From Serinus canaria (lineage: Eukaryota > Chordata > Aves > Passeriformes > Fringillidae): a stretch of DNA of 64,000 nucleotides. Below the pieces are notes generated by a model, which saw nothing but the letters and a program-made list of their open reading frames with translations, had not been told where the DNA came from and did not search any database. A program made the position numbers and the translations under genes. This document shows, piece by piece, positions 34,001 through 47,850 of this stretch (its first letter is position 1; each line of letters starts with the position of its first letter). Location: contig NC_066316.1 in the NCBI RefSeq assembly GCF_022539315.1, forward strand, positions 11,022,108-11,086,107. Direction: 5' to 3'.

Positions 34001-37000
34001 GAAAAAGATGAAACGAGAACAAATGTAAAATTGAAAGAAAATCATCTGCTATTGGCACAAAATACTATAGCACAGCACTGCTCACAAAGCAGGAAAACAA
34101 AGGAATAAAGGAAAGGGTAGATAAAAGGTCAATATTCATAGTATTCAGATGCTTAGATCTATCAGTAAGAAATCATAGTCTAATTAATCTCAATATGGTT
34201 AAGTTTTATTTTGAATCCAAGCTACCATAATAAATAAGAGTTTTAAGGGCCTGGAACAACTGACATTTAGTGGTTTTTTAATCAAATATTTCTAAATGGT
34301 TCTGAAGTTAATGTCTTTAGATACTCCAAGTTAGCATGTTGTTTTATACGTACTATATCACAGAAACACATTTCAGTGGCATTACTGCAAAGAATGCAAG
34401 ATTGCAAAATGAGGAACAGCTCCATTACTGCCCTAAACAAAAAGGAAACTGTCACAGCCTGAAATTTGTTGTTCCAAGGGAGATCTCTCCAGTGTTTCTC
34501 TCTTGAGCAGCCAGAATGTATGCAAGAGTGCATATATTGATTTCATATAGTTTCAAATGGGGGGAGTCCCTCAGGCTACAGTATTGATTGAAGTGCACAT
34601 AATGATTTGACTTTCAACATAAAATGAATATGTATTTATAGCTTACATTTGCTATTTTAAATTTTGTTTCAAGGAACAAAAAAAAAAAAAAGTTGTGGTT
34701 TATGAATTACCATTTCCCTTCATAAGCTTGGTTTAATTGGGAAATAAATGCTTGGAAGGAGCATCCAGTGTAAATCCAATGACAAATGCAGCTTTTAATA
34801 TTTTATGGTTTTTGGTGGGTTTTCTTTTGTTTGTGTATTTGTTTGTTTGTGGTTGGTTTGTTTGGGTTTTTTTTTTCTTTGTTTCCCCATTTGTACTTCT
34901 ACAGACTTTAAAGACTATAAATATTTTTTCTTGTTTTTCTTGGTTATAAATTAGTTGAACTTACACTGCTTTAGCCGCAGATGGGAAATAAATGTCTGTT
35001 GGACTGTCTTGCCCACAACCCAATTTTTTAGTTGATGTTATCAGCTGAGATATACGTTGTGGTCTTCGTTATATGGTCTTGTAGCAAAAAAAGGCAGTTG
35101 TTTCTGCAAAGTTTAGCCTGTAACTTACCTCTAAGCAGACTTCTCTGTAGGATTTTTTTTCTTTTCCAGAACAAAATGCTGTTTGCTATGAAAATGGAAA
35201 GGATTGTCGAGGTTTCAGGAAACATACATATTTTATCACCTGTATCATTCTATTAGGAGGTATTACTTGAAAATGCTCAAACGTGATGTGGGCAGTGAAG
35301 GATATTTTGCAGAATGTCAGCTGGCTTTGTGAAAGTGGAAGATTTTAAATGTCAGGGTTTTAATTTCACATCTTGGTTGCTGTAGTTCTTACACATCTTT
35401 TCAAAGTATCTCAGGTTCAAGTAAGGCAGTTGCTCAGCCCTCCCATTTAGATCAAATTACTGATGGTGTCAGGTTTAAAACTTTATTTTCTAGCCAAACC
35501 AGTATGTTAAGCTGTGTACTTAGCTGGTTTTGTTTTTCAGAAAACTTTAGGTTTACAATAAGACATAAATCTGATAAAATCTGTGGCATATTTGCTTAAA
35601 TCAGACAAAGTTGACAAGTCCCTTTAAAAGTACTAAATGAAAAATGTGTACAGCAATCCACTGCTTCCAGTAAAAGGTCTAAAGATTTTTAATACCTGCC
35701 CATAATATCTATACAATGCCCTGGAAGACTTGTTTTTCCTTAGGTTAAAATCAAGTCTGAAGCTCAGGCCATGTTTTGTGCTAAGAACTAGCTTGGAACC
35801 ATAAAGGGCAGCAAGCCAAATTGTCCATTTCATTCTATTTTTGAGAAATTTTTCCAAGTTCTGGTAGTATTTAGGTTTTAGTATTAAAGCAGAAGATATA
35901 ATTTTGTTTTCAGTGGTTAGTCTTTCTAATATACTTTGGCCACATGAAAGGAATAAAGCATCACAGGGACATAAACACAGAGTTCTTGCTTGCAAATGTG
36001 GGTGTTGAATAAACATCAAATTAGTTCTGGCTGTGAGGGTAAAAAGTAAATATTCCTATCACATACGAAACACTCTGCCAAGCATTTTCTTCTTGCAAAA
36101 TATTGCTGGAAGGAACTTTTCTATTGATTCTTCATATTTTTACTTTAAAATTTTAAAATTCCAGTCAGTAACTATTTTTGGTAATGGAGATTTGAGTACC
36201 TCTTAAATTGCATTATTATGAATCTTGTCCTGTCATCTTCAGTGGACTCTTTAGAAATAAAACCTTGTGGTTTTCCTAGCCTTGCTGTTTTCTGGTACAG
36301 ACTGTGTATAAGTGATGAATTTAGACCCATTCTTGGTCAAAATACAATAGTGAAACAAGTTTGGATAAAATAAGTAGTGGAACATCATTTTCAGACTCTG
36401 TATTAGGACTTGGTTCTTTTCCAATGATGTGATTTAGTAGTGTTGTGAAACTTCAGTGTATGCAGCAGAAGATATTTCTCTTCTGTCATGCATGGCCTTT
36501 GTGGGGTCTGGAGAGTTTTCAGGTGACTTCAGGTTGGGAACCAGTTTTACCCTCAGCATTAAGCTGTGTTTCAGAGCAGTTCCTCTCTGATGCTGCACTG
36601 GGGAGGTGTTCCAGGTCTCCACGCAGCTTTTGCTTGCAGGGATTTCACAAGGCCAAAAAAAGACAGGATTAGGTTACATTAGGCCAATACTACTTTCATT
36701 TTGTAGACTAATGTTGAGTGTGATTGCAGACACAATGGTTTTAGAAATTCAGCAGAATACCCAATTGATGGATTCAGCAACATTTGTCAGAGCAGTGCAC
36801 TTTTAGTGACAGTGGATTAGATCAATAACTTTTGTGCCTTCCCAAGGCCAGAGTTTAGAAACTGTCTTCAACAAAATTTATAGGCTGTTTAAACTTGCTT
36901 GTTAGGTAACTATTGCTTGTCTTTCTTTGGCTTTGTTGTTAAATATCTAATGATGCCACCTTCATTTTCTGTTTAATTCAAATGTAAATAAAATATGTAG

Positions 37001-40000
37001 CGAGCATGGAAAAAATCCCTTTTGGGAAATTTTTCTCTACTGTTTTGCTCTTGATGTAGCTGAAAAAATCTTGAAATATAATGAAAACCACCCTCAGAGC
37101 ACCAGAGTACAGTGCATTTCTTAGAAACCATATGAAAGTTTGTCAATACTTTTAATTAAAAATCTGAAGCAGCAGTTTCAGTTTTCAAGTTCTTCAGTGT
37201 TTTGGGGATTGGACAAAGAATTGTGTATGCAACTGATGATGTGGATAATTTCTGACATGGTAAATAACCATTCCAGGATATTATTATTTATTCATGGTAA
37301 GGTGACTTCCATTCTTTTCAAAGACTGTTGTTGCTAAGGATGCTAGAATAATCTCACCTAAATATTAAGTGCTGATGCTAGAGAAATATAGGGCCCTATG
37401 CATGGCTCTATAAAAAAGTGAGGATTCTTATTTGCCACTTTCTATTACAGCATCTTAGGTATTTTAGGATTAAATTGTAGAGCTGAAATAATTGATAAAA
37501 TTTCTTGTTTACTGTGAAGAATTTTGAATAAATTCATCTATACAGTAAGGTCACGAAATATTAAAGGAATAATTTTGGAGAACAAATCTCTGTTCCTCTG
37601 AAATGAGAATTTCAGCACCACTGCAACAATTTCTTTCCACATTTGAATACAACAGCAAGTTTGAGTCCTACCTAAAGTTTAGTTAGAATTGTTGGCATAT
37701 TAACTGTGGTTATCTTTAACTGTATGTTTCCCAAAATGAATTAATTTTTACTCCTGCCCTCAAATAATTTGTGTAGTGATAGCAAGAAACCACATTTTTT
37801 ATTGCTTAAATGGTCTTTCCATCCCACCTCCACTCATGTTTCAGCTCTGTGACAGCTTTTAAGTGATTTGTATTTATGGAGCTTTGAGATCTTCATATCC
37901 AAATGACTTGGTTTAGAAATTGACCAAATATGTTTAAACTTTCCTCAAAATGAGGGGAGTCAGCTTGAGCATCTGAACTTGCCTTGAGAGAGTGTTTAAG
38001 AATCATTCTTGATAATGAAGGTCCCAAAGGTGGACAGTGTTAAATATTCACCATTCTTGTCTGTTGAGCTGAGACTAAAAAAGGAAAAAAAGATGTTTTT
38101 TGGATCTCGTGACTTTGATATCACTGGGGATATATGAAATGCACAGTTTTGCATTGTTAGTTGCTATTAAATTTAATCCAGAGTTTAGTTCATAAATCAA
38201 AGACCATGTACAATCCTGAGTGAAATAATTCATGGAGAAGAGACAGGACCCAAAGAATAAATTTTGCCAAACAGACTTATAGTTCAATCATACTAGATGG
38301 AGATAAGAGATGTTTCTTGGATGTTGAATTGCACACAAAGCCATCTGCTGTTGATTATTATAGAGGTAATGATAATGTGCAACCTTCAGAGACTTAGCCT
38401 CAAGTGTTTTTTAAACAGAAAGTAAAAATAAGTAGCTTCTGCCAAATAACAAAATAGTTGTTATACCTTCAGGTTATCAGTCTCAGGAATAACAATACTA
38501 GGATTGAGAGTAGTAAAATATTTTCTCTGTAGCAAGTATTTCACAAAAAAAATGTCTTTATTGATAAAGGGACTTAAATTTCTGTATGATCATGTTGCAT
38601 TCTAAGTGAATAGAATATTCCTCTCACTTGTATATGCTAATATTTTACCATTCCTGATAAAAATCTTGCCTTGATGATCAGACTCTGGATGTGTTCACCA
38701 AAATGGTGGTAGTGCTGTCAGTCTGTTCTCACAGGCTGACCCTTCATAACTTCAGCATAGTTGGCAGCATATTCTGCTGTTGCAGGTCATGTATCAATCT
38801 TATTTTACCTGTAGCCCCTTTCTGTGTTTTGCATTAAAATCTAAAAGCAGAAGGAAAGGTGCAGATTGTTGGCTCTTCCTCCAGAGAACTTTGGAATTGT
38901 GCATGGTTGCAGGATTCATTAGCAGCTGTTGAGCATTAATTTAATACCATAAAGCAAACAAGAATTTAAAGAATAGTTAAGGGAAAAAGAATCAGTGAAA
39001 TATCAAAGATATTTAGTAGTCAGGTAGAGAATGCAAGCCTATGTTTCTGCTAAGGTGTAAAGATCAAACTGTGCACTGGCAAGCTTGTACAGGGGTTGGA
39101 GATTCACAGCACATTCCTTTTTTGGGAAGGTAACTTCTATGGGTAACTCCTTACAGACTGCACTAAGTATTTAACAAGCACAGGGTAATAATGTTCATGG
39201 AGACACAGAATAAAAATACCCTCGTTAAGAAGCTTTCAAGTACAAGGCAACTAAAAATGACAATTCATCAGCAAGCACTTCATTTAGCTTGTAGAATGTA
39301 CAGGTTCAGGAAGAAAGAAAATGTTCCTGATGTCTGTAGGTTAACTAGTAGGTTTACATGCATTAACAACTCTGCAATTGCCCCTTCTTTCATTTAAATC
39401 AATGGAACTTGAGGTCAAATCTCTTACAGTTTCTGAATGCCTTTTAGATAAGACATATGTACCAAAATCATCCCAGTTTCCAGCCTAAAGTCAGGCCTGA
39501 TTGTGCTGATGTTAGATGGGCACCCTGACAGAGGCCTTGGGCAGGAGGGCAGCCTGAAAAATGTCCCAACTATTCATTAAAACATTTTTTGCAGCTTACT
39601 TTTTGATCATCTACTGCATTGTTGCTCTCCTATGGCAGTGCTGCTGGAAGTTCCTTAAAAGATGCAGTCCTCTATGACTTAGTGTCTGTGACCAAATCAG
39701 TATTCAGCTTACTTTTTGGAAATACCTGTTCTTGCCTATGGTGTAACTTTGAAATCCAAGATAGAAGTAAAGATCTTATTTGGAATTCTTTGTCCTTAAT
39801 GTCTTGTTTCATTTGGGTAGTAGAGAAGGCAGCCTTCAGCAAGATGAGGTTTAAGGCTGATGTTTCTGCTAGTGAAATGTAAGTAATTCTTGCAAAAGTG
39901 GGGAATTGCATCTAAAAAGAGTACAACCAGATAGTTCTTTAGTTTGCTGTGGAAATCTGGACTTGTTTTATCACAACTCTACGCCTTGTAGCAGCTGCAA

Positions 40001-42757
40001 AGAGAGATTGCTACTGCATGTGACACATATAGGCCAAAAACTTGATACTGTGAAATTAAACTCAAGTGTGACCTGCAGGGAACTGGTCAGCTGAATTACC
40101 CACACTTTTATGATATTCTAGAAGAATGGAAGATTTTTATCCTATAAAATACTGCAGTTGTGCTTACCTTCGTAAAGATTATTTAAAGAAATATTTTTTT
40201 CTTTTCTCAAAAAAAAGTATTTAGAAATTTGTCATTTAATGATTTGTAAAAACTGTACCAGAGCTTTAAAGTGTTGTTTGGGGTTTTCTTTTTTAAGTGA
40301 TGTAAGTATGTGTCTAAATTCAAACACACACAAGCAAATGTAAAATACAGATTTGTGTGTGTTGCAGCCACTGGCCAAATGAGAGACCTTGGAGCAGGGA
40401 GTTCAAACTATCTTGGTATTGTGTGGTTTAAGAAAAACCTGTCAACATCAGGCACTTGTATGATCTTCTTCTCCTCCTCCCAGTCCTTCAAGAAAATAAA
40501 GTCTTGTATGTGCACATTTCTTTATGAGGCTGTTTCTGTATTAAGCAAATCGCTGCATTAGTGTTTCAATTCAAGAGATGTGACATGTGATCTTGCACCA
40601 CGTCCCATCAGGCCCCAGTAACTGGGAGCAATGGCAAGTGGAAGTGACAGCCCCTGCCAGACCACAGCAGTACAGTGGTGTTAGAGCTCAGTAACAAGGA
40701 CAATAATGTGTGTCATGCTTGTTAGTATTTTTTTTTTGGTTTTGGCTTTTTTTTAAGGATTTTTATCTCTGGTTTAATACAGAGTGAAAGTGGTATTAAA
40801 CACTAGCAGTGTCAGACCAAAGTCTGATTTTGATTAAAAGCTGAGAAGCCTGGTTTTCAGAATGATGACTAATTCTGCCCTCAAGTTTTGTGCTTGCTTT
40901 GTCATCACTCTGGGTAGGCACTGGAGCTTAATAGGCCTAAACAATTCTGTTCTAGCTGGTGTCATAGCAGCCTGTGTCACAGCCCCTCAGAAAGTCACTG
41001 TCTTGTCATAAATGCATGCAACATGATCTTTGTTGTGACTGCAAACCAATTAAATCCAGACAGATGATTAACAGATGATTTAAAATAAATAAATAAAAGC
41101 CTTGTGCTTATGATTGCTTTTGGAGGGTAAAACCCCAAACAAATTTGCTTGTTACAGGTTTAAGTAGCACTATTGCAAGGCTGCAGGGTTTGTGAAAGAA
41201 GGTAACAGGCTGGAGGGAAGTGGGAGGAAGACAGAATGGAGTACCCTTATGTAAGTACAGCATGTCTCAATTAGCAAAGTGAAGAGGTGCAGGGATACTG
41301 AATGGGAGTGAAGACCTGCTGGCCTTAGCCACATGGAGAATGAGATTTTTTTTTTACTTTCTCTTGGGGTATTATGAAATCGTGTGCTTCATGCCATCAA
41401 TGATGTTATTGTTTGTATTGTTGGAGTACCCGGAAGCCCTGTTGATAGTTAATTAGTTCATTATACAATGAGCCCCTTTTCTGCCATGCAAAAGGACAAG
41501 TCTCAGTCCCTTTGAGGTAGAGACTCTTTTGCTATTATGATAGAAGAAAATGAATAAATGGGTTATGAAGCTGTGGTCTCAGTGCTCTGCATAACCATTG
41601 TCAACTTTAGGGCTGGTTTTACAGACAGGTTGCTTGAAATGCTTCAAACATCTCTTGATGACAACAGATAGGAAAATAAGTTTTGGCAAATCTTGTGGAT
41701 GACATGTCAAAACCCATTCCTGTTTGCTGTCTTTCTAAAAAGTATTGGTTTTATTGTGTGTGTGCATCACTGTAAAGATGTATCTGAAGAGAATGTCAAG
41801 AGGATGGTTATGCAAAGGCTCTCCTTGAGAGGAAGGCCAGTAATGGAGAAGTGTCTGGGTATTTCAAGCTGTTCAGTGAGCAGGTGAGAAACAGTAGTCT
41901 CAAACACAGGTATGGTTCATACCACAGGAGATGTCAGCTGTGAGATTTTTGAAGGTGGGTTTGGTTTTTGCAACAGCAACAATAGCCTAAGTGTTCCAAG
42001 TGTTATGCTAAGTGTTCTGCCTTTTCAATGGGAAACTGGATTTATAGTCCATAGATTATATGCAGCAAATCTGTGAAAGCCAACTTGTTCAGAGGTGAGT
42101 CAATGGAAGAAACATTGTGTGTAGCTGAAAACCATAGAAACAGATTTAATGTGGAGGCATTTCCTCATCACTGTTTATCAAGATTTCTTGGATCAGTGGT
42201 GGCATGACTGCATTTGAACTCTTGCAACTTTCTCAATAAATTTTGGGCCAAATGATTGCTTAACAACTTTGATTTTTTTTTTTTTCCTAATTAGACCATA
42301 CACTGATCACTGAATGTGGAGATGAAAAGGACAAAAAGATCTCAATTTAGTCATGAATGTTCTATTTTTTTTGTCCTGTTTTGATTTTCCAAGCTCAGAA
42401 AGGTCAGGGTTATTCAGCTTTTGCTTGGCCTCCTTCTCTGAACAAGTAATCCACATTTCAAACACATTACAAAATCTGGCTCTGATAAGAGGCATTGAAG
42501 AGAACAACAGAATTCCAGCACATTACTGTGACTTGACTGCACCAATTACAGGACAGGCATGAACAAAAGCCAGCAATGCTCTTGGGAAGGAGGCTTTCCC
42601 ATATGGATGTGTGCTGGAGCAAGTTCATTGTTGACTTTACAGTCTTTGATAAATGATCAAGAGCTATTATGTTTCTATATAGGAGCACAAAAGGCAAAAT
42701 TTAAAGAAAAGTGATGTTATCACCTTTTATTGTTGGGCTTTAATTACAAGTCACCAA
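28048..42757. other. Long intronic stretch, mostly featureless
   Basis: About 14.7 kb without a recognised transposon or gene. Simple tracts: poly-A at 28799-28816, A-run at 34679-34691, T/G-rich low complexity at 34801-34885, T-rich at 40728-40756, a 12-bp direct repeat of the CAGATGATTAA type at about 41060-41085 followed by (AAAT)n, and a T-run near 42280. ORFs here (for example 28404-28787, 31148-31411 and 35633-36019, all minus) have no domain features. Confidence 0.5.
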
Positions 42758-42835
42758 ATCACAGAGTGTGTTGACTTGGAAGGGACCCACAAGGAGCCCA
42801 GCTCCTGGCCCTGAACAGGACCACCCCTGAAAGTC
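42758..42835 (-). mobile_element. Short CR1 fragment
   Basis: AATCACAGAGTGTGTTGACTTGGAAGGGACCC followed by CAGCTCCTGGCCCTG and ACAGGACCACCCC matches the extreme 3' end of a minus-strand CR1. There the consensus reads 'aatcacagaatggtttgggttggaagggacc' then 'ccaactcctggccctgcacaggac'. Only about 80 bp remain. Confidence 0.75.
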
Positions 42836-45266
42836 AATTACAAAGGCTCTGGTAGGGCTGAAATATAGATTTTAATGAGATTCCTAGCAGGAAGGAATGG
42901 TGGATGTGGTTTTAACAGATTTGTTTCCTGGTTGGAAGGATTGGAGGAGTGGAGGGTGTTATGAATGTTTCTTAGGGGCTTTTTCTAGTCACAAGCTAGA
43001 TGTTAAATGAGTTTAATTTTGATGACTAATGCTGCTGTTGGTTGAACTTTTGGTGTCTTTGGCAACCAGAAGGGTCTTCACTCCTGAACTGGCCCACATC
43101 TGCATGCAGTTATAACAAGTTAAAGGATTTATTTGTTACAAAAATTGCTAAGCCTTGCAGATAGAGTGCACACAGCCACTGATGCAGAATCATCTTAGTA
43201 ATAGGGTTAACTTTTTTACTAGTATAAAACAGACAGGGAGTGATGGCATTGAATCTACTTGAGGAGAAAAAAATTAACTTGACCTTTCACTGTGAAAAGT
43301 ATCAGATATTACAGTTAAATTTAAGAATGTTTTAATTTTTTCTCCCATAGTTTTTTTTTAGATATTCACTGATGGTAATGGGCTTTTTAAGTATGGAGAT
43401 AGAGTTGGGCTCTAGGGAATTCATTCAGCTTTCTCTATTATTTAGTCATTTGAATTGGATAATAGAGCAAGGATTTCTTTTATTTTTTACTTTATTAGTT
43501 AAACTAGAAAAGCAATAGCTTATAATAAAATTTTTACTTTTTCTTCTCATAAGATCTTCTTGTAAGATTGTTTAATTCTTTGTTTACTGTTACTGTATAG
43601 AAAAGCTGCCTTAAAAGAGAAAATATAAGAAGTTAAAAAGGGGGCAAAATCCTCAACCAAACCAACTTTGAAATTCTTACAAAATAAATGGTCTTGGTAT
43701 GTAATTTTTTAGTAAACTCGTGTTACCAGAAGAAAACAGGTGGTCATACTGTACTTCTGTTATTAGACTTCCACTTGCTGGGTCAATAATTTCAGCTTCT
43801 GTTTGCTTCACATTTTTTAAGCACTTTTTTGAGAGATTCTGCTGCAATTTCTTACAGAGACATGTAGTCTGCAGATACTCATATAAGTATAGATCAGTCT
43901 GCAGCCATTCACAAAAGAAATGGTGCATGAACAATATGAATGCACAGAGGACCTGTGAAGAGAAAATTACTTTCCTGATGAAAAATGAAAGCAAGGGAGG
44001 AGAAATGAGGTTGAGGCATATGAGATTAAACCTTGCTCTTCTAATATATCGAATTTTGTCTTTTACTATTAAGGCTCTAAGAACTTGCCAAAATTATTTC
44101 TTCATTAGAATGCCAGTCATACATAAACCCTCTTTTTCCTTGTCCCCAAAAACGTTTAAGTGGCAATTAATTTTTGTGTAGTGTCTCAGCTTTTAAGTGA
44201 AGTACATATTTCACATGTTTTGTGATGTATATGGCTCTAGATTAATGAATAATAAACATTATTTGCCTAAAAGCAAATCTACAGCTGCAGACACAAGAAA
44301 TACAAAATCAGTGTTATGGTGCAATGTTTCATTTTCCTCTCATTTTTGTTTTTTTTTTTTTTTTTACCCCACAAAAAAAGATTTGGAATGCATTGGGTTC
44401 TTTGAGTCAGCTGAGATACAGATGGAGCCAGTCAAATGTGGAGCATGGCCAGCATTCCCAAAAGATGTTTTCAGTTTATTTTCTAGTCAATAATTTTCAT
44501 GGGGGGAAAAAAAGAGATGATCGTGTTGACGGTAGTGTCTTCCCCACAGAAAGCAGAGAGGATGGAATATTTCCATGTTGAATTAAAATGCACACATTGC
44601 TGAGCAATGAAAACAAATTAAGGCAAATTCAGTAACTTCATTTTAAAAGCAGCAGTGAGCTTTAGTTGTCATAAATTCAGAACTAATTAAAAACATGTTG
44701 ACAAAAATTAGACCAACAGCTTGTCATTTTCAAATCTAAGTGAAATGCAAAGTGCTGAGAATAAATTACAGGGTTTGAATTCAGTTCTTAAGTTTACTGT
44801 CTTTGCTACATGTAGGATATCTTAGGATCTTTTCAGGGGAAGATAGTAGAAAATTATTAGAAAACATTGTTTTCATTTGACTAATATTATAAAAATAAGC
44901 TGTGAACTTGATGTCTAAATGTTGAGAACTGGAAATATTTGCAGTGATGGGGTCTAGATGGGTGATTCAGTCCTCTTTTAACTCCCTGCTGGGTGAGAAC
45001 TAGGCATGTACCATCTCTTCTCCTTCCTCCTTCCTATAAGAAGGAAATAAACCTGAGGACATGAGCTCTAAGATGGAGCTCCATGTAGTCCAGATGGGTC
45101 CCAAGTCTGGATTATTAAATAAATAGAACCACAAGATGTGCTGTGGCACACAAATTGCCCCCTCAGTATGTTCCCATCTGCTCTGATAATAGTTAGGTAT
45201 AGTATAAAAAAGAAATACTAAAATCCCCAGAGGTTAACTATTTCAGGATTGATAAATTATCAAATC
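42836..45266. other. Intronic sequence without recognised features
   Basis: No repeat family or gene recognised. The 153-codon open frame at 43720-44181 (+) and its opposite-strand partner have no recognisable domain and AT-driven composition. Confidence 0.5.
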
Positions 45267-45918
45267 TTAGAATCATAGAATGGTTTGGGTTGGAAGGGAC
45301 CTCAAAAATCATCTACTGCCAACGCCTCTGTCATGGGCTGGGACACCACCCATGAGACTGGGTTATTCAAAGCCTCATCCAGGTTGGCCTGAAACACTTC
45401 CAGGGAATGGAGCATCCACAATTTCTCTGGGCAGCCTGTGCTGGTGCCTCACTAAGTAAAGAATTCTTCCTTACATCTAATCTAAATATCTCTTTATTTA
45501 GTTTCAACACATTCTCCCTTGTCCTAGCACTATCTGCTTGAGTAAAATGTCACTCTTCCTCTTGCCTTCTTTTTGTTTTGTTGGGTTTTTTGCGTTTTTT
45601 TTGTTTTGTTTTTAATAAGCCCTCTTTGGGTACTGGAAGGTCCTCTAGGTCTCCCTGATGTCTTCTCCAGACTGAGCAATCCCAGTTCTCTCAGCCTGCT
45701 TTCACAGGAGAGGTGTTCCAGCCATCTGAGCATCTTTCTGGCTCTCCTGTGGACACCCTCCAACAGGATTCACATCTTTGTGCTGAGGACCCAGAGCTGG
45801 CTGGATAACTCCACATGGAGTGACCTACTCACAAGGGCAGAGTAGAGGGGCAGAAGCACCTCCCTCAACCTGCTGGCCACACCTTTGTAGATGCACCCCA
45901 GAACAGTTGGCTTCATCA
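45267..45918 (-). mobile_element. CR1 LINE, 5'-truncated 3' end, best-preserved minus-strand copy
   Basis: Begins TTAGAATCATAGAATGGTTT, which includes the reverse of the (ATTCTRTG) terminal repeat. It continues through GGTTGGAAGGGACCTC, CATCCAGGTTGGCCTGAA, CTTCCAGGGAATGGAGCATCC, CTGGGCAGCCTGTGCTGGTG and CTCTCAGCCTGCTTTCACAGG, ending near GAACAGTTGGCTTCAT. A T/G-rich low-complexity expansion (45569-45618) interrupts the normal sequence. The minus-strand frame at 45530-45763 shows the CR1 tail peptide (RKMLRWLEHLSCESRLRELG), broken by that expansion. It has no reverse transcriptase and is inactive. Confidence 0.93.
45569..45618. repeat. T/G-rich low-complexity expansion inside a CR1 copy
   Basis: About 50 bases of TTTTTGTTTTG-type sequence sit where CR1 copies usually have a short TTCTTGTA stretch before AGGCCCCTTT. 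Confidence 0.75.
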
Positions 45919-47836
45919 TGATGTGCTAGTTAAATTAGCATGGCTCCTGAAGGTAAGGAAAGTATTATTCTATGGAATAGAGAGGATAAATCATCTTCAA
46001 AATAGAAACATTTGTATGTGCAAGGTTTTGCTGCAACTCTCATGTGACTGGAATGCTCTTGCAGTTGGTATTTCACATCTTGCTGCTCAATAGAAAGATT
46101 AATCTACACCAATATTCTGAATTAAGTTCTACATTGATGTGCACACACTTAAAACATGCCACAGAGTGAGTAATTGCAGACTTCAGAAGTTTTTGCTTAG
46201 GTGTAGTGTGTCTATTCTGCAAGCACTGGGCACTACTGCTGTATAAGTCTGAAACATCTTGAATCAAAATCAAGGATCAAAAATACCGTGGATTTTAAAA
46301 AGTGTAGGCTGACCCAAACATCCTTTAATCTCTGTACAACTTCAGTTAAAGGCTTGTGACAATGTACTAGATGTCTCTTAAAATACAGCCCTAAATTAAT
46401 TAGTGGAGTGCTCTAGGGCCCACCCTAACACAAGGTGTAAATTTACAAGGGCTGTATGTGAAGTGCAGTGATTGACAGGATGTAGAGTAAAAACATGTGA
46501 TTATTTTACTCCTTTAAAAAATCAGTGGTAAGCACACCACTGTGGGATTTTGTTCTCTCAGCCAATTACTTCTTTATAATTGAAATTTCCTGAATGACTT
46601 TGCAGGCTTTGGCAGCCTGTAGCAAGACCTTGGAAAATGAATAAGAACTATTTATACAACTAGTAGAAAGACACAGGAATAAAAGCATGTGTAGTGAAGG
46701 GCAGGATAAAATTGTTCATGCCTTCTTTGCTGGTTGATGGTCTGGGTAAATCTCAGAGTAAAGTCAAGTGCCTGACCAAATTTCAGCCTGTCTTCCTTTC
46801 AAGGCACTCAATTGATCAACAACTGCCCTGAGCAGAGTAGAATAACACAATTTATCAGCAATGGGGAATGGTTAAGAACTTAGTTCATTGAAATACCAGT
46901 TATGCTGAATTACCCAACCCCATGAGAAGGAGAGAATCCCTATCCATGGGAAGGCCAGTGGAAGTTTGAAGCCTGAATTTTGAGAACTATGAGCCTAAGT
47001 TATCCAACTAATTATTTTAAGTCAGTTATAGTTAATATAGAAATGTACAAATACTCTAGCATGCCTTACAAGATAAAATTAGAAATGTGTGTGTATATAT
47101 ATATATTGAGGTGGGCTCAACAGTGTGAAAGCAGGGCTGTATTTTCATGGCTTAGATGTTTTGGGTTTTTTTTGCTAACTTGCTGCATTAAGTTGTCAGA
47201 CCCAGGTAAGAACTCAATTGCTTCCTTTGAGGTATAATGAATACTTTGCTTAAATTATCTTTTTGTCTGACAACAAAATATTTAGCTGATAAAATGTAGT
47301 ACAGCAAGGTTCATGCAAGAACAGGTTTTTCAGTTTTCTCTTATGCAATTTAGAATTGTTGACCTTTAATTAACAAGCCTTTCAGTGGTGCACCTTGCTG
47401 CAAAAATAACCAAGATGTATACTTTTAACATTTCTTCATAACAATCACCACTGGGTTTGCTCTTTCTGTGTATTTAAGATAACTATAAAAGATTTTCCAA
47501 TACCTCAAACTGAATGTACTTTTCATATAATATAAAGGCCTTTAGTAGCAAGTCCTTAGTGGCTTTTGTTCAGTTACCATGGTAGCTTTGAACTTTCTTT
47601 AGCTGTGGAAAAAAACATTCTTTTTTCACTATCAAGAAAATGGTATTTGCTTTTGAGCAAGAAGAAAAAAATGGACATAGTTTATCAAATGAGTTTGTAT
47701 ATTTCAAAAAGTCTCCAGAATACTTTGTTTTATTTAAGTATCTAAAACATTACTGTAATGGAGAGGAAGGAACTAATTTAATGAAAATTTAATGAAACTT
47801 AATGTTCATAGCCAGGGAATACTATATATATATTTG

Positions 47837-47850
47837 TGTACATATGTACA
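47837..47850. repeat. 14-bp perfect palindrome
   Basis: TGTACATATGTACA, immediately after a short TATATA run. It may simply be part of AT-repeat evolution. Confidence 0.85.

Noticed and set aside
34801..34885. TTTG/GTTT-rich block as a possible satellite
   Set aside because: Irregular units and short length; ordinary low-complexity sequence.
43720..44181. 153-codon ORF, one of the longest plus-strand frames
   Set aside because: Composition follows the AT-rich intron, no domain is seen, and a frame this long is not surprising in 64 kb.
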